64,000 bases of DNA from Cupriavidus basilensis. GTDB lineage: Bacteria; Pseudomonadota; Gammaproteobacteria; Burkholderiales; Burkholderiaceae. Location: assembly GCF_008801925.2 (NCBI RefSeq), contig NZ_CP062804.1, forward strand, positions 1,860,001 to 1,924,000, read 5' to 3'. The notes under the pieces were generated by a model. It worked only from the letters and a program-made list of their open reading frames with translations, made no database searches and had not been told where the DNA came from. This document shows, piece after piece, positions 1-8,180 of the stretch. The position numbers were made by a program, and so were the translations under genes. The number at the start of each line of letters is the position of its first letter. The stretch's first letter is position 1.

Positions 1-442
1 GCAGGTGCCGCGCGGCAACCGTGAAGCTGGCGGCAAGCCGCTTCAGATCCCACTCCCACGGGCCAACGCTGGTCTCATCAAAATCGTTGAGGTCGAACAG
101 CAGCGAGCGCTCCGGGCTGGCAAACCCGCCGAAATTGGCCAGGTGCGCATCGCCGCAGATCTGGATGGGCAGATCGGAGTTCGGCGTGCCGGCCAGGTCG
201 TGTGCCTGCACGATGGCGCTGCCGCGATAGAAGGTAAACGGCGATTCGATCATGCGGCCGTAGCGCAGCGGCACCAGCCGCTCGACGCGCCCGGCGCTGT
301 TGATCTCCAGCAACTCGACGGGATCCCGGTCGACATTGCCGATCGCCGCATGCGCACGGCGGGGCACATGCTTGCGAGTGACTTTGCCAGCCTCGCGGCG
401 GGAGAGGATGTCTTCAGGGGTTTCTGCACGGGGTTTTTCCAC
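1..442 (-). CDS. DUF2252 family protein (C-terminal part beyond window)
   Basis: N-terminal about 147 residues of a DUF2252 protein; the gene runs off the left edge. The reading frame contains the family hallmarks PLRYGRM, FYRGSA, QICGDAHLANFGG and DLNDFDET, which resemble the catalytic core of kinase-fold (aminoglycoside phosphotransferase-like) proteins; the family's substrate is not established. The start is a GTG (440-442) placed 6 nt after a clean AAGGAG (minus strand of 449-454), which is why an ATG-only search would miss it. It lies 64 bp downstream of the MipA-type gene on the same strand and may be read from it. I am confident of the family and have no view on substrate. Confidence 0.85.
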   Translation of the reverse strand, partial: MEKPRAETPEDILSRREAGKVTRKHVPRRAHAAIGNVDRDPVELLEINSAGRVERLVPLRYGRMIESPFTFYRGSAIVQAHDLAGTPNSDLPIQICGDAHLANFGGFASPERSLLFDLNDFDETSVGPWEWDLKRLAASFTVAARHL

Positions 443-506
443 AAGCGCTCCTTGGCAACTGACTCGGTTCTCTGCTGTATTTGCTGGTACGGATTGCGAC
501 GCTCGG

Positions 507-1382
507 CTATCTCCAAGCATAGGCCAGGCCCGCACCGTAAGTGATCTGGTTGCGCGTGCCGCGCTGCGTCACGATGGGGCTGTCGCCCGCGCTGCCGGAG
601 AGCCGCTGCGCGTAGACCATGGCTCCGGCGTACCAGCTCTTGTCGATCTGGAAGATCAACCCCAGCCAGCCGGTGTATTGCTGCAGGCCGCCGCCGGGCG
701 AATAGGCGGGCAGCCCGCTGCGCGCGGCGTCGTCCGGCGTGACCCCGTAGTAGGTCTGGTTGAAGCCGTGGCTAACCCAGCTGGCGCCCAGCCCCGCGCC
801 GGCATAGACACGCGGGTGCAGCGGCACCCATGCGGTGCCGTTGAGGGAGGCACGCGCGCCGGTATAGACCACGCCGGCATTGGTGACCACGGCCACGTTG
901 ACGCGCAGGCGGTAAGGCACACGCCCCTCGTTCAGGAACTCATAACCGAGGAAGCCACCCGCTTCCGCCGTGGTCTTGATCTCGTGGACCTGGGAGACCA
1001 CCGGGTCGTCGACATCCGAGCGCCCGAGCCTGAGCGCGACGGCAGGCCCCCACTGAAAACCGGTGACGCCGCCGAAGTTGTACTGCGCATAGGGCCCGTA
1101 CCACTCGAACAGATGGCCACCCTGCGTGACATAGCGCAAGCCGGGCACCACGCCGATCATGCGGTCCTTGCCGCCGGCGTACTGCGTGGTCGAGCCAATG
1201 CCGCCGCCAACCATATTGGGCAGGGAGTTCGGCAAGTCCACCGGCGCAGCGCTGGCGTTGCCGGACATCAGCGAAAACGTCAGCGTGATCGCTAGGGCGA
1301 TAGTTAGCGCGATCGGCTGTGGCAGCGCGGCGGCGCGCCGCCGACACGATGCAAGGAAGGTCTGCCGCGGCGATGGGTGCAT
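507..1382 (-). CDS. MipA/OmpV family outer membrane protein
   Basis: 291 aa. The N-terminus is a long signal peptide (hydrophobic stretch about residues 22-40, cleavage near SAAP), followed by alternating amphipathic strands with many Tyr, Gly and Trp, and a C-terminal strand ending in AYAWR, as expected for a small outer-membrane beta-barrel. Strand segments such as GPAVALRLG and AGGFLGYEF fit the MipA/OmpV family (scaffold for murein-synthesis enzymes in E. coli; role elsewhere unclear). It lies 61 bp after batD on the same strand. No good Shine-Dalgarno precedes the chosen ATG, so the exact start is uncertain; the next in-frame Met lies inside the signal peptide. Confidence 0.8.
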   Translation of the reverse strand: MHPSPRQTFLASCRRRAAALPQPIALTIALAITLTFSLMSGNASAAPVDLPNSLPNMVGGGIGSTTQYAGGKDRMIGVVPGLRYVTQGGHLFEWYGPYAQYNFGGVTGFQWGPAVALRLGRSDVDDPVVSQVHEIKTTAEAGGFLGYEFLNEGRVPYRLRVNVAVVTNAGVVYTGARASLNGTAWVPLHPRVYAGAGLGASWVSHGFNQTYYGVTPDDAARSGLPAYSPGGGLQQYTGWLGLIFQIDKSWYAGAMVYAQRLSGSAGDSPIVTQRGTRNQITYGAGLAYAWR

Positions 1383-1443
1383 GGTTGTAATGGGTGTAAT
1401 GGATCAGGATGGATCGGTTTCACAAGGGGCTGGCCAAACATGG

Positions 1444-2826
1444 CTAGCTGCCGGGATTGAGCGGCGGCAACGGCGTCGCCGCGCGATGGCCAGGCCTGGC
1501 GGGTTCGTGAGCCAGCGCTGCCCGGGCCTCATTCAGCGCGTTGCCCAGCGCTGCCGGCGCGTCGCCCTGCCCGGCCATCGCGCCATAGCAGCCGGACAGC
1601 AGCTGCTCAGCCGCACTGGCAAACGCCGCGCTGCCGGCGGCGCGTTCGGCATTGCCCAGCGCCGCGGGCCGCCCAAGCACCGCGGGCGCCCGCCGTGCCA
1701 CGCGGTCCAGCCAGGCATAGAGGCTGCCCATCAGTTCGCCGCGATCGCGGCCCCGCTGCGCGCGGCGCAGCCGCGCGAAGGCGGCGGCCTCGGACCCCGC
1801 GTACGCCAGCCGCCGCTGGCGGCGCCAGGCCCTAAAGCGCCCAAGCGCACGGATCAGCCGCGGCAACAGCAGCCATGCCGCCAGCGCCAGCACCAACAGC
1901 ACCGCTGCCCAATAGGCGAGCCGCAGCGGATCCAGGCGCGCGTGGCGTGCCGTCGTCGCCGACAGGGGCTCGCCGGGAATGCCGACCGGCGGCTGGTAGC
2001 CGGTGTTGGCGGCGGCGGAAAACCGCAATGGCGGCACACTAGCCGTACGCAGCTTGCCGGCGCGGATATCCCACCATTGCACATCCACGCCAGGCAGCTC
2101 GTAGCGCCCGGGACGCTGCACCACATAGGTGGCAGCGTCCACCCGGCGCCCGCCAAGAAAGCCCTGCCGCTCCTGGCTGATGTCCTGCACGCGAGGCGCC
2201 CTGGGGTAGACCGCCAACCCGGACACCGGCGCAAACGGGGTGGGCGGCAGCAGCATGGCCTGCACGCCATCGGCGCTGATCTCGATGGTCCGCGTAAAGG
2301 CATCGCCCTCCTTGAGCGCGCGCAGGTCACGGTCGATGGACTGCGTCACGTCAAGCCGCGTGGTGCCGATGGCGTTCTCGGCCCCGGCCGGGCGCGGCAC
2401 TGCCTTGACCTTCAGCTTCAGCGCCGGGGTGTGCACCGTGACCAACCCGCTCACCTGCCCGACCTGCAGCTTGAGTTCCAGCGGCGGAATGGCAATATCG
2501 CCACCGGCCTGGGGCGTGACGATGTAGGTACGCGAAACGCCAAACCACTTCACGCCCTGGATGTCTTCGCTCAGGTTGGTGGCGTCATCACCCGGCGGGC
2601 TGACGATAGCGCCGGGGAGTTCCAGCGGGGGAAAGACCGGCGCTTCGGTGAACCAGTTGGTGGTCAGCGCGTCCACCACCAGCTTGACGGGCTGCCCTTG
2701 TGCCACCGCGCCACCCGGCTCCAGGTGCGCGCGCGCCATCGATTTCGGCGCATCGGCCAGGGCCGGCAATGCGATCAGCAGGCTGAGCAAGGCGAGGATG
2801 GTGCCGTAGAGCAGCAGGCGTTTCAT
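1444..2826 (-). CDS. batD: BatD-like (BatD/Aer-operon type) membrane protein
   Basis: 460 aa, last gene of the moxR-vWA operon. Signal peptide MKRLLLYGTILALLSLLIA, then periplasmic beta-sandwich (oxygen-tolerance BatD) repeats, with a typical sequence where a protein with YIVTPQAGGDIAIPPLEL presents a transglutaminase-neighbour-like Ig fold. One transmembrane helix lies around residues 305-322 (AYWAAVLLVLALAAWLLLP), followed by a basic cytoplasmic tail. An in-frame extension 31 codons upstream exists, but the ATG at 2824-2826 is preferred: it overlaps the stop of the vWA-TPR gene in an ATGA arrangement, implying translational coupling, and it directly begins the signal peptide. BatD proteins work with vWA partners at the inner membrane; the biochemical role is unknown. 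Confidence 0.82.
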   Translation of the reverse strand: MKRLLLYGTILALLSLLIALPALADAPKSMARAHLEPGGAVAQGQPVKLVVDALTTNWFTEAPVFPPLELPGAIVSPPGDDATNLSEDIQGVKWFGVSRTYIVTPQAGGDIAIPPLELKLQVGQVSGLVTVHTPALKLKVKAVPRPAGAENAIGTTRLDVTQSIDRDLRALKEGDAFTRTIEISADGVQAMLLPPTPFAPVSGLAVYPRAPRVQDISQERQGFLGGRRVDAATYVVQRPGRYELPGVDVQWWDIRAGKLRTASVPPLRFSAAANTGYQPPVGIPGEPLSATTARHARLDPLRLAYWAAVLLVLALAAWLLLPRLIRALGRFRAWRRQRRLAYAGSEAAAFARLRRAQRGRDRGELMGSLYAWLDRVARRAPAVLGRPAALGNAERAAGSAAFASAAEQLLSGCYGAMAGQGDAPAALGNALNEARAALAHEPARPGHRAATPLPPLNPGS

Positions 2827-4478
2827 GGCGCGGCCTTGCCCGGCGCGGGTTGCCGTGCCTCGATCTGGAATTTCTGGCGCAGGAAATCCGCTGGCGAGAT
2901 TTGCAGGTTGCGCATCCATAGCTCGGCGTTCTGCTGCCGCAAACGGCTTATGTCGACCTTTCCTTTCTTGCCGCCATCGTCCTTGTTGTCGAACTGGATC
3001 TGGTCCGGCGGCATGTCGGGTGCTTGCTCGCCATCGTCCTTCTTCTTTTTCTCCTGTTCGATGAGTGCCGCTACCAGCGCCCGGTTGGCGGTGGCCTGCG
3101 CAAAGCCGGGGCGCGCCTTGAGCGCATTGTCGTAGGCCGACAGCGCGCGCGGATAGTCCTTGAGCTGCGCATAGCAGTTACCCATCATGAAGAAGGCGTC
3201 CGGCGTGGCGAGGCTGGCAAACGCCGTCAGCGCGCCCGCGTAGTCGCCCGCGCGGTAGCTGGCCCAGCCGCGCCACATCGGGTCCTGGAAATGCGTCTGT
3301 GCGGCGGTGAAGTCGCCGTGCTCGAACTGCCAGCGGCCCTGCTGGTCGGGCGTGAGGAAGGCATCCAGGAATGCCGCCTTGACCAATGCCTTGACCGATG
3401 TCTTGACTGACGCCATGGTGGGCGCCGCCGGCGCCGCCACTGCCGGGCGCGGTGCCTGCGCAAGCAGGGCCAGCAGCAGCGCCGGCAGCCAGCGCACCAC
3501 CCAGCCGCGCCGGAACCAGAAGCCGGCCAGCAACGCGATGGGGATGGTGAGGACATAGCCCCCCTCTTTCCATCGGACCTCGGCGTTTTTCTCCTGCGCG
3601 GCCTCCATATTGCGCACGGCGCGCCGCTGAACCCAGCGCACATCGCCGTCGTCCAACGTCAGGCTGGCCAGCGGGATATCGGCGTCGGACGAGAGCGCCT
3701 TGAGCCCCGCCTGGTCCAGCTGGCCCCGCACCGGGCGGCCTTGCTGATCGGTGGCCACGCGGCCATCGGCGGTGCGGATCGGCCCGCCCTGGGTGGTGCC
3801 CGCGGCCAGCACCAACAGCTGTACATCGCTGTTGCGGGCATGCGCGGCAAAGCCGGGAATCTGCGCGCGATCAAAGCCATCGGTGATGAACAGCACGGTG
3901 CCCGCGGCCGACTCACGTCCCAGCAGGCTGTCGGCGAGCGCCAGCGCGGCGGCGGCGTTCTTGCCGGCGCGCGGCATCATGCCAGTATCCAGCGCGGCCA
4001 GGTACAAGTCCATGAACTGCGGGTCGTCGGTCGGAGGCACCACCATGTGCGCGGAGCCGGCGTACACCACCAGCCCGGTGCGCGAGCCGGCGCGCAATTG
4101 CATCAGGTCGCGCACCTTCTGCTTGCTGCGCTCCAGCCGCGTCGGCGCCAGGTCTACCGCGTCCATGCTGCGCGAAAGATCAATGGCAATCACCATCGGC
4201 GCCTTGTCCTCGGTAAAGGGCGGGGGCTCGCGCTCCCAGGCCGGGCCGGCCGCCGCCAGACCGGTCAGGACCAGCACGGCGCATGCGCCGTGCACCGGCC
4301 GCAGGCGCCAGCCGCGCCCGCCGTCCACGATCAGCCGCGCCAGCAGATGCGGGGCAATCACGCCCTGCCACCGGCGGCGCGGGTCCGACAGCCAGTGCCA
4401 GGCGAGCACGATCATCAGCGCCGCCGGTATCAGCAGCAGCCACAGGGGGCGCAGGAAATGGAATGCGGAGAGATCCAT
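2823..4478 (-). CDS. vWA-domain and TPR membrane protein (BatB/BatC fusion)
   Basis: 551 aa. Two N-terminal membrane helices (about 10-28 and 64-80), a von Willebrand A domain (about 95-280) with an intact MIDAS DxSxS (D100, S102, S104 in AIDLSRSMD), two further hydrophobic helices (about 315-350), then a TPR region (about 385-470: AAQTHF, GWASYRAGDYAGALTAF, MGNCYAQLKDYPRALSAYDNAL) and a basic, Lys-rich tail. In Bacteroides the vWA (BatB) and TPR (BatC) parts are separate genes; here they are one chain, a common proteobacterial form. The gene abuts batA with no gap and overlaps batD by 4 bp. The intact MIDAS suggests metal-dependent protein binding. Confidence 0.88.
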   Translation of the reverse strand: MDLSAFHFLRPLWLLLIPAALMIVLAWHWLSDPRRRWQGVIAPHLLARLIVDGGRGWRLRPVHGACAVLVLTGLAAAGPAWEREPPPFTEDKAPMVIAIDLSRSMDAVDLAPTRLERSKQKVRDLMQLRAGSRTGLVVYAGSAHMVVPPTDDPQFMDLYLAALDTGMMPRAGKNAAAALALADSLLGRESAAGTVLFITDGFDRAQIPGFAAHARNSDVQLLVLAAGTTQGGPIRTADGRVATDQQGRPVRGQLDQAGLKALSSDADIPLASLTLDDGDVRWVQRRAVRNMEAAQEKNAEVRWKEGGYVLTIPIALLAGFWFRRGWVVRWLPALLLALLAQAPRPAVAAPAAPTMASVKTSVKALVKAAFLDAFLTPDQQGRWQFEHGDFTAAQTHFQDPMWRGWASYRAGDYAGALTAFASLATPDAFFMMGNCYAQLKDYPRALSAYDNALKARPGFAQATANRALVAALIEQEKKKKDDGEQAPDMPPDQIQFDNKDDGGKKGKVDISRLRQQNAELWMRNLQISPADFLRQKFQIEARQPAPGKAAP

Positions 4479-5513
4479 TCAATGCCCCGGTTCCGCCACG
4501 GTGGCGGGCGCCGGCGCCACCAGCGGCTGCCGCCGTGGGCGGCGCGCAGCGGTCAGCAGCAGCATGATCGCGTGGTAGAGCAGCAGCAGCACGCCCACCG
4601 CGGCAAGCGGGAGGTAGAACAGATCGCGCTTGGGCTGGTGCGACTGCCGCTTTACCTTGACCGGCGTGATGCGGTCGAGCGTTGCATAGATGGCCTCCAG
4701 CCCGGCCAGGTCTTCGCCACGGAAGGCGCGGCCACCGGTCATGCTGGCGATCTTCTGCAACGCACCGAGATCGACCTTGTTCTCGCCAGTCGCGTTGACA
4801 TCGCCGATGCCAATGGTATGAATGATCAGGCCTTTGTCCTTGGCGACCTGCGCGGCCTGCTCTGGCGGCACCTTGCTGGCGGTGTCGTTGCCATCGGTCA
4901 GCAGGATCAGCACCTTTTCCTGGGCGGGCGACTGACCGGTCATGCGCACGCCCACCCCGATGGCGTCTCCGATAGCCGTCTGCGGGCCGGCCATGCCAAT
5001 CTGCACCTCGGCAAGCAACGCCTTGACGCTGCCGTGATCCATGGTGAGCGGCGCCTGCGGGAACGCTGCCGCGCCGAACACGATCAGGCCGATGCGGTCC
5101 TCCTTGCGGCGGTCGATAAACGTGTTGACCACCTGCTTGACCGCGGCCAGCCGGTCCACGCGGTGGCCGTCGGCTCGCGCGAAATCCCTGGCCTCCATCG
5201 ATTGCGACAGGTCGATGGCCAGCATCAGGTCGCGCGCCGGCTCCGTGCGCTCGATTGGCGGGTCGACCCATACCGGCTTGGCCAGCGCGGCCACCACCAG
5301 CGCCCAGCACAACGGCGCCAGCAGGCGCTGCACCCAATTGCGGCGCATCACCACCGCGCCCTCGGATGGCCGCAGGCCGGAGCGTTCGGCCATTTCCTCG
5401 AAGAACGGCACGCGCACCGCAGGCATGGTCTCCCGGTAAGCCGGCAGCCACAGCCAGACCAGGACCGGCAGGAGCAAGGCCAGCGCGGCCCACGGATGGT
5501 CAAAGGTGAGCAT
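4479..5513 (-). CDS. batA: vWA-domain membrane protein, BatA-like
   Basis: 344 aa. N-terminal helix (about 8-24), second helix (about 64-78), vWA domain (about 92-290) with complete MIDAS D101-L-S103-Q-S105, the downstream T in GPQTAIGDAIG and the D in LLTDGND, then a C-terminal helix (LAAVGVLLLLYHAIMLLL). This is the standard BatA layout: cytoplasmic or periplasmic vWA domain between membrane anchors. Its start overlaps the DUF4381 gene end by 14 bp and its stop touches the next vWA gene. It probably pairs with the second vWA protein and is loaded or remodelled by the MoxR ATPase. Confidence 0.9.
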   Translation of the reverse strand: MLTFDHPWAALALLLPVLVWLWLPAYRETMPAVRVPFFEEMAERSGLRPSEGAVVMRRNWVQRLLAPLCWALVVAALAKPVWVDPPIERTEPARDLMLAIDLSQSMEARDFARADGHRVDRLAAVKQVVNTFIDRRKEDRIGLIVFGAAAFPQAPLTMDHGSVKALLAEVQIGMAGPQTAIGDAIGVGVRMTGQSPAQEKVLILLTDGNDTASKVPPEQAAQVAKDKGLIIHTIGIGDVNATGENKVDLGALQKIASMTGGRAFRGEDLAGLEAIYATLDRITPVKVKRQSHQPKRDLFYLPLAAVGVLLLLYHAIMLLLTAARRPRRQPLVAPAPATVAEPGH

Positions 5514-6054
5514 GGTGCTGTCCGATCCAGGCGCGCAGTAGCGCGATCAGCGCCGTGACCTCGGCGGCGGGTGGCGGGCGCTGGCCGTAAGCCAGCTCCG
5601 GCAGCAGCCGCCCGGGGCCGCTGGTAAAGCTGCCGGCGCGCCAGGTGCCATCGAGGTAATCCAGCCACGCCTGCGCGGACAGGCTTGCCACCTGCGTGCG
5701 CGGCGCGAACGCCAGCACCACGCGTTTGACCAGCGCCGGCAAGGCGGCAAGCACCTCGCGGCGGCTGGCGTCGCTGCCCGCGGCCGTGAGGCCGGCCTCG
5801 ATGCGCGCCAGCTCGGCGAACGCGTCGCGGCGGTAGCGGTTTGCCTGATGGCGCCTCCAGGCACGCCAGGCCAGCAGCGCGGCCAGCGCCAGCAGCAAGG
5901 TGGCTAGCACGGCCCAGCCCCAGGTCTGGGGCAGATAGGAAACCGGTGGCGGCAAGGGGATTTCCTGCAGCTTGGCCAAGGTGCCGGCAGCATCGGCTGT
6001 GCCGGCAGCGGGCCGCGCGGCATCGGTGGCGTAGGCGTGGGTCAGGTCTGCCAT
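5500..6054 (-). CDS. DUF4381 single-span membrane protein
   Basis: 184 aa. A Pro/Ala-rich N-terminus carrying LQEIPLPPPVSYLPQTWGWAVL leads into one transmembrane helix (about 47-64), an R-rich boundary (AWRRHQANRYRRDAF), and a helical cytoplasmic domain with the typical SLSAQAWLDYLDG. This matches DUF4381, seen almost only in moxR-DUF58-vWA operons between the DUF58 and vWA genes, exactly as here. The biochemical role is unknown; position and topology suggest an adaptor that positions the vWA proteins. It overlaps batA by 14 bp. Confidence 0.88.
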   Translation of the reverse strand: MADLTHAYATDAARPAAGTADAAGTLAKLQEIPLPPPVSYLPQTWGWAVLATLLLALAALLAWRAWRRHQANRYRRDAFAELARIEAGLTAAGSDASRREVLAALPALVKRVVLAFAPRTQVASLSAQAWLDYLDGTWRAGSFTSGPGRLLPELAYGQRPPPAAEVTALIALLRAWIGQHHAHL

Positions 6055-6073
6055 GGGGTGTGCGCCGGACGGC

Positions 6074-7075
6074 TTAATATCGCCCGGGCGCTTTGCCGCG
6101 CGGCGCCAGGCGTCCCAGGAAATGCCGCAACTGGGCCAGGGCCTCGCCCTGCGTATCGATCGGCATCATCGGCACGCCGCTGCGCTTGAGCAGCTCGGTG
6201 ACATCATGCAGGCGGCCGGTAAAAAAAGATTCGATCGGCTCGCGCGTGGTCTTGTTGCCCATATCGAGCTCCACCTGCAGCTGCCCTTCCGTCACAACCA
6301 TGCGTCCCGTGTGGTGCGGCACCGCCTGGAACAGCGGATCGAACACCATCGCCGCGATCACGCTGTTGTGGCCCGAGAGCTGGCGCAGCAGGTCCTGGGT
6401 CCGCTGGCCGGCGCCGGCGAAGTCGCTGACCACGCAGACCAGGTGGTCATGCCCGGCCAGTTGCAAGGCGCGCTCCAGCGCGCGGTCTAGCTGCCCGTAG
6501 ACCGGCCGTGCTGCGCTGTCGGCGTGCAGTGCCTGGTTCATCCGCACGATGGCGCCCAGCACGGCTTGCACGCGGGCACGGCTGCGCAGCGGACGGATCA
6601 GCGTGGCTTCACTGTCGTTGAACACCACGGCGCCCACGCGGTCGCCCGCCTGCAGCGCCATCCACGCGCACAGCGCGGCAAACTCCGCGGCCAGCACGGA
6701 CTTCATCGCGCGCCTGGAGCCGAAGAACATCGGCATGCGCTGGTCCACCACCAGCAGCACCGGCAGGTCGCGCTCCTCGGTGTAGACGCGCACCAGCGGC
6801 CTGCCCGTGCGAAGCGAGGCCTTCCAGTCCAGGTGGCGGATATCGTCACCCTGCTGGTAGCCGCGCAGCTCCTCGAAGTTCAGGCCACGCCCGCGGATGC
6901 GCGAGCCATGCTTGCCCGAGAGCACACTGGCATGCGGCTGGCGCATGGTGAAGCCCAGGTCGCGCACGGCAAGCTCCAGCCGCGCCAGGTGCGCGGCGTC
7001 GACCCACACGGTGCCGAGCTCGCTCGCCCGCATGGGCCTGCTGGCCGGGTTGGCTACGCGGGTTCCCACCGGCAT
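6074..7075 (-). CDS. DUF58 domain protein
   Basis: 333 aa soluble protein. The DUF58 signature is clear: GRGLNFEELRGYQQGDDIRHLDWKASLRTGRPLVRVYTEERDLPV spans about residues 62-106 (conserved motif split here only for description: GDDIRHLDW and EERDLPV), followed by a vWA-like fold with LLVVDQRMPMFFGS and CVVSDF. The family accompanies MoxR ATPases and is thought to be a vWA-like partner. It sits 11 bp downstream of moxR and 19 bp upstream of the DUF4381 gene. The N-terminal 15 residues may not be translated; an internal ATG (MRASELGTV) is possible. Confidence 0.9.
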   Translation of the reverse strand: MPVGTRVANPASRPMRASELGTVWVDAAHLARLELAVRDLGFTMRQPHASVLSGKHGSRIRGRGLNFEELRGYQQGDDIRHLDWKASLRTGRPLVRVYTEERDLPVLLVVDQRMPMFFGSRRAMKSVLAAEFAALCAWMALQAGDRVGAVVFNDSEATLIRPLRSRARVQAVLGAIVRMNQALHADSAARPVYGQLDRALERALQLAGHDHLVCVVSDFAGAGQRTQDLLRQLSGHNSVIAAMVFDPLFQAVPHHTGRMVVTEGQLQVELDMGNKTTREPIESFFTGRLHDVTELLKRSGVPMMPIDTQGEALAQLRHFLGRLAPRGKAPGRY

Positions 7076-7086
7076 CGCGGGGGCCC

Positions 7087-8073
7087 CTATGCCGGCACGG
7101 CCACGACTTCGACCAGTTTGTTGACCACCGCGTCGGCATCCAGCCCGTCGGCGCTGGCGTCGTAAGAGAGTATCAAGCGGTGCCGCAGGGTGGGCAGCGC
7201 CATGGCGCGCACATCGTCCGGGGTAACGTGATCACGCCCCGCCAGCCAGGCGTTGGCACGGGCCGCACGGTCCAGCGCGATGCCGCCGCGCGGGCTGGCC
7301 CCGAGCGCGATCCATTTCGCCAGCTCGGCATCAAAGCGGGCCGGTGTGCGGCTGGCATTGACGAGATCGATGATATAGCGGTCGATCGCGTCGGCCACGT
7401 GGATGCCGTGGATTTCCTCTCGCGCGGCGAAGATCGCGGCTTGCGGCACCTTGGCTTGTGCCTCGTGCGGCGTTGCGCGAGCGCCGGTGCTGCCGATCTC
7501 CTCGCCGCGCACCAGCCGCAGCACATCGCGCTCATCGCCGGCGGCGGGATAGGTGATCAGCACCTTCATCAGGAAGCGGTCCATCTGCGCCTCGGGCAAC
7601 GGATAAGTGCCCTCTTGCTCGATGGGGTTTTGCGTGGCCAGCACCATGAACAGCGCGGGCATGGGGTGGGTGGTGCCGCCGACAGAAACCTGGCGCTCCT
7701 CCATGGCTTCGAGCAGCGCGGATTGCACCTTGGCCGGTGCGCGGTTGATTTCATCGGCGAGGATCAGGTTGCCGAACACGGGGCCCGGCTGGAAACGCAA
7801 ACTGTTCTTGCCCGCGTCCTGGTACAGGATGTCCGAGCCGGTGATGTCGGCGGGCAGCAGGTCCGGCGTGAACTGGATGCGGCGCATCTGCGCGTCCAGG
7901 CTCGCGGCCACGCTCTTGACCATGCGCGTCTTGGCCAGCCCCGGCACGCTTTCCAGCAGCAGGTGGCCGTTGGCCAGGAGGCCGATGACGATCTGGCGGA
8001 TGACGTCGCCCTGGCCTTTGATGGAGCGCTCCACATGCTGCTGCAGGGCGGCGATCGCCTCTCTGGGACTCAT
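7087..8073 (-). CDS. moxR: MoxR-family AAA+ ATPase
   Basis: 328 aa, a typical length for MoxR. Walker A ESVPGLAKT (41-49, with Ser where many MoxR proteins carry Gly), Walker B LILADEIN (D107, E108), sensor 1 in MVLATQNPIEQEGTYPLPEAQMDRF region (N in TQNP), and a C-terminal lid domain ending in GLDADAVVNKLVEVV. MoxR ATPases act as chaperones for vWA-containing complexes. It is the first gene of a six-gene run (moxR, DUF58, DUF4381, batA, batBC, batD), separated by a strong terminator from the sulfatase gene upstream, so the operon promoter should lie in 8074-8120. Confidence 0.93.
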   Translation of the reverse strand: MSPREAIAALQQHVERSIKGQGDVIRQIVIGLLANGHLLLESVPGLAKTRMVKSVAASLDAQMRRIQFTPDLLPADITGSDILYQDAGKNSLRFQPGPVFGNLILADEINRAPAKVQSALLEAMEERQVSVGGTTHPMPALFMVLATQNPIEQEGTYPLPEAQMDRFLMKVLITYPAAGDERDVLRLVRGEEIGSTGARATPHEAQAKVPQAAIFAAREEIHGIHVADAIDRYIIDLVNASRTPARFDAELAKWIALGASPRGGIALDRAARANAWLAGRDHVTPDDVRAMALPTLRHRLILSYDASADGLDADAVVNKLVEVVAVPA

Positions 8074-8120
8074 TGTGCGGACCTCTGGATCCCTGGCCTG
8101 CTGGCCGGGGTATATCGAGA

Positions 8121-8153
8121 AACTGGCCCGCCAGCAGGAGCGGCGGGCCAGTT
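8121..8153 (-). terminator. Rho-independent-type terminator after sulfatase
   Basis: A perfect 12-bp stem (arms 8121-8132 and 8142-8153, AACTGGCCCGCC with its complement) with a 9-nt loop. On the minus strand the second arm ends in GTT followed by TCTC, so the U-run is short, but the stem is very strong. It stands 28 bp after the sulfatase stop and before moxR. Confidence 0.75.
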
Positions 8154-8180
8154 CGTTGCTTCCTTGCGCAATGCCAATGG

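Noticed and set aside
1159..3135. Very long plus-strand open frame over batD
   Set aside because: Arg/Gln/His-rich composition with no motif, opposite to a clear BatD; a usual high-GC antisense artefact.
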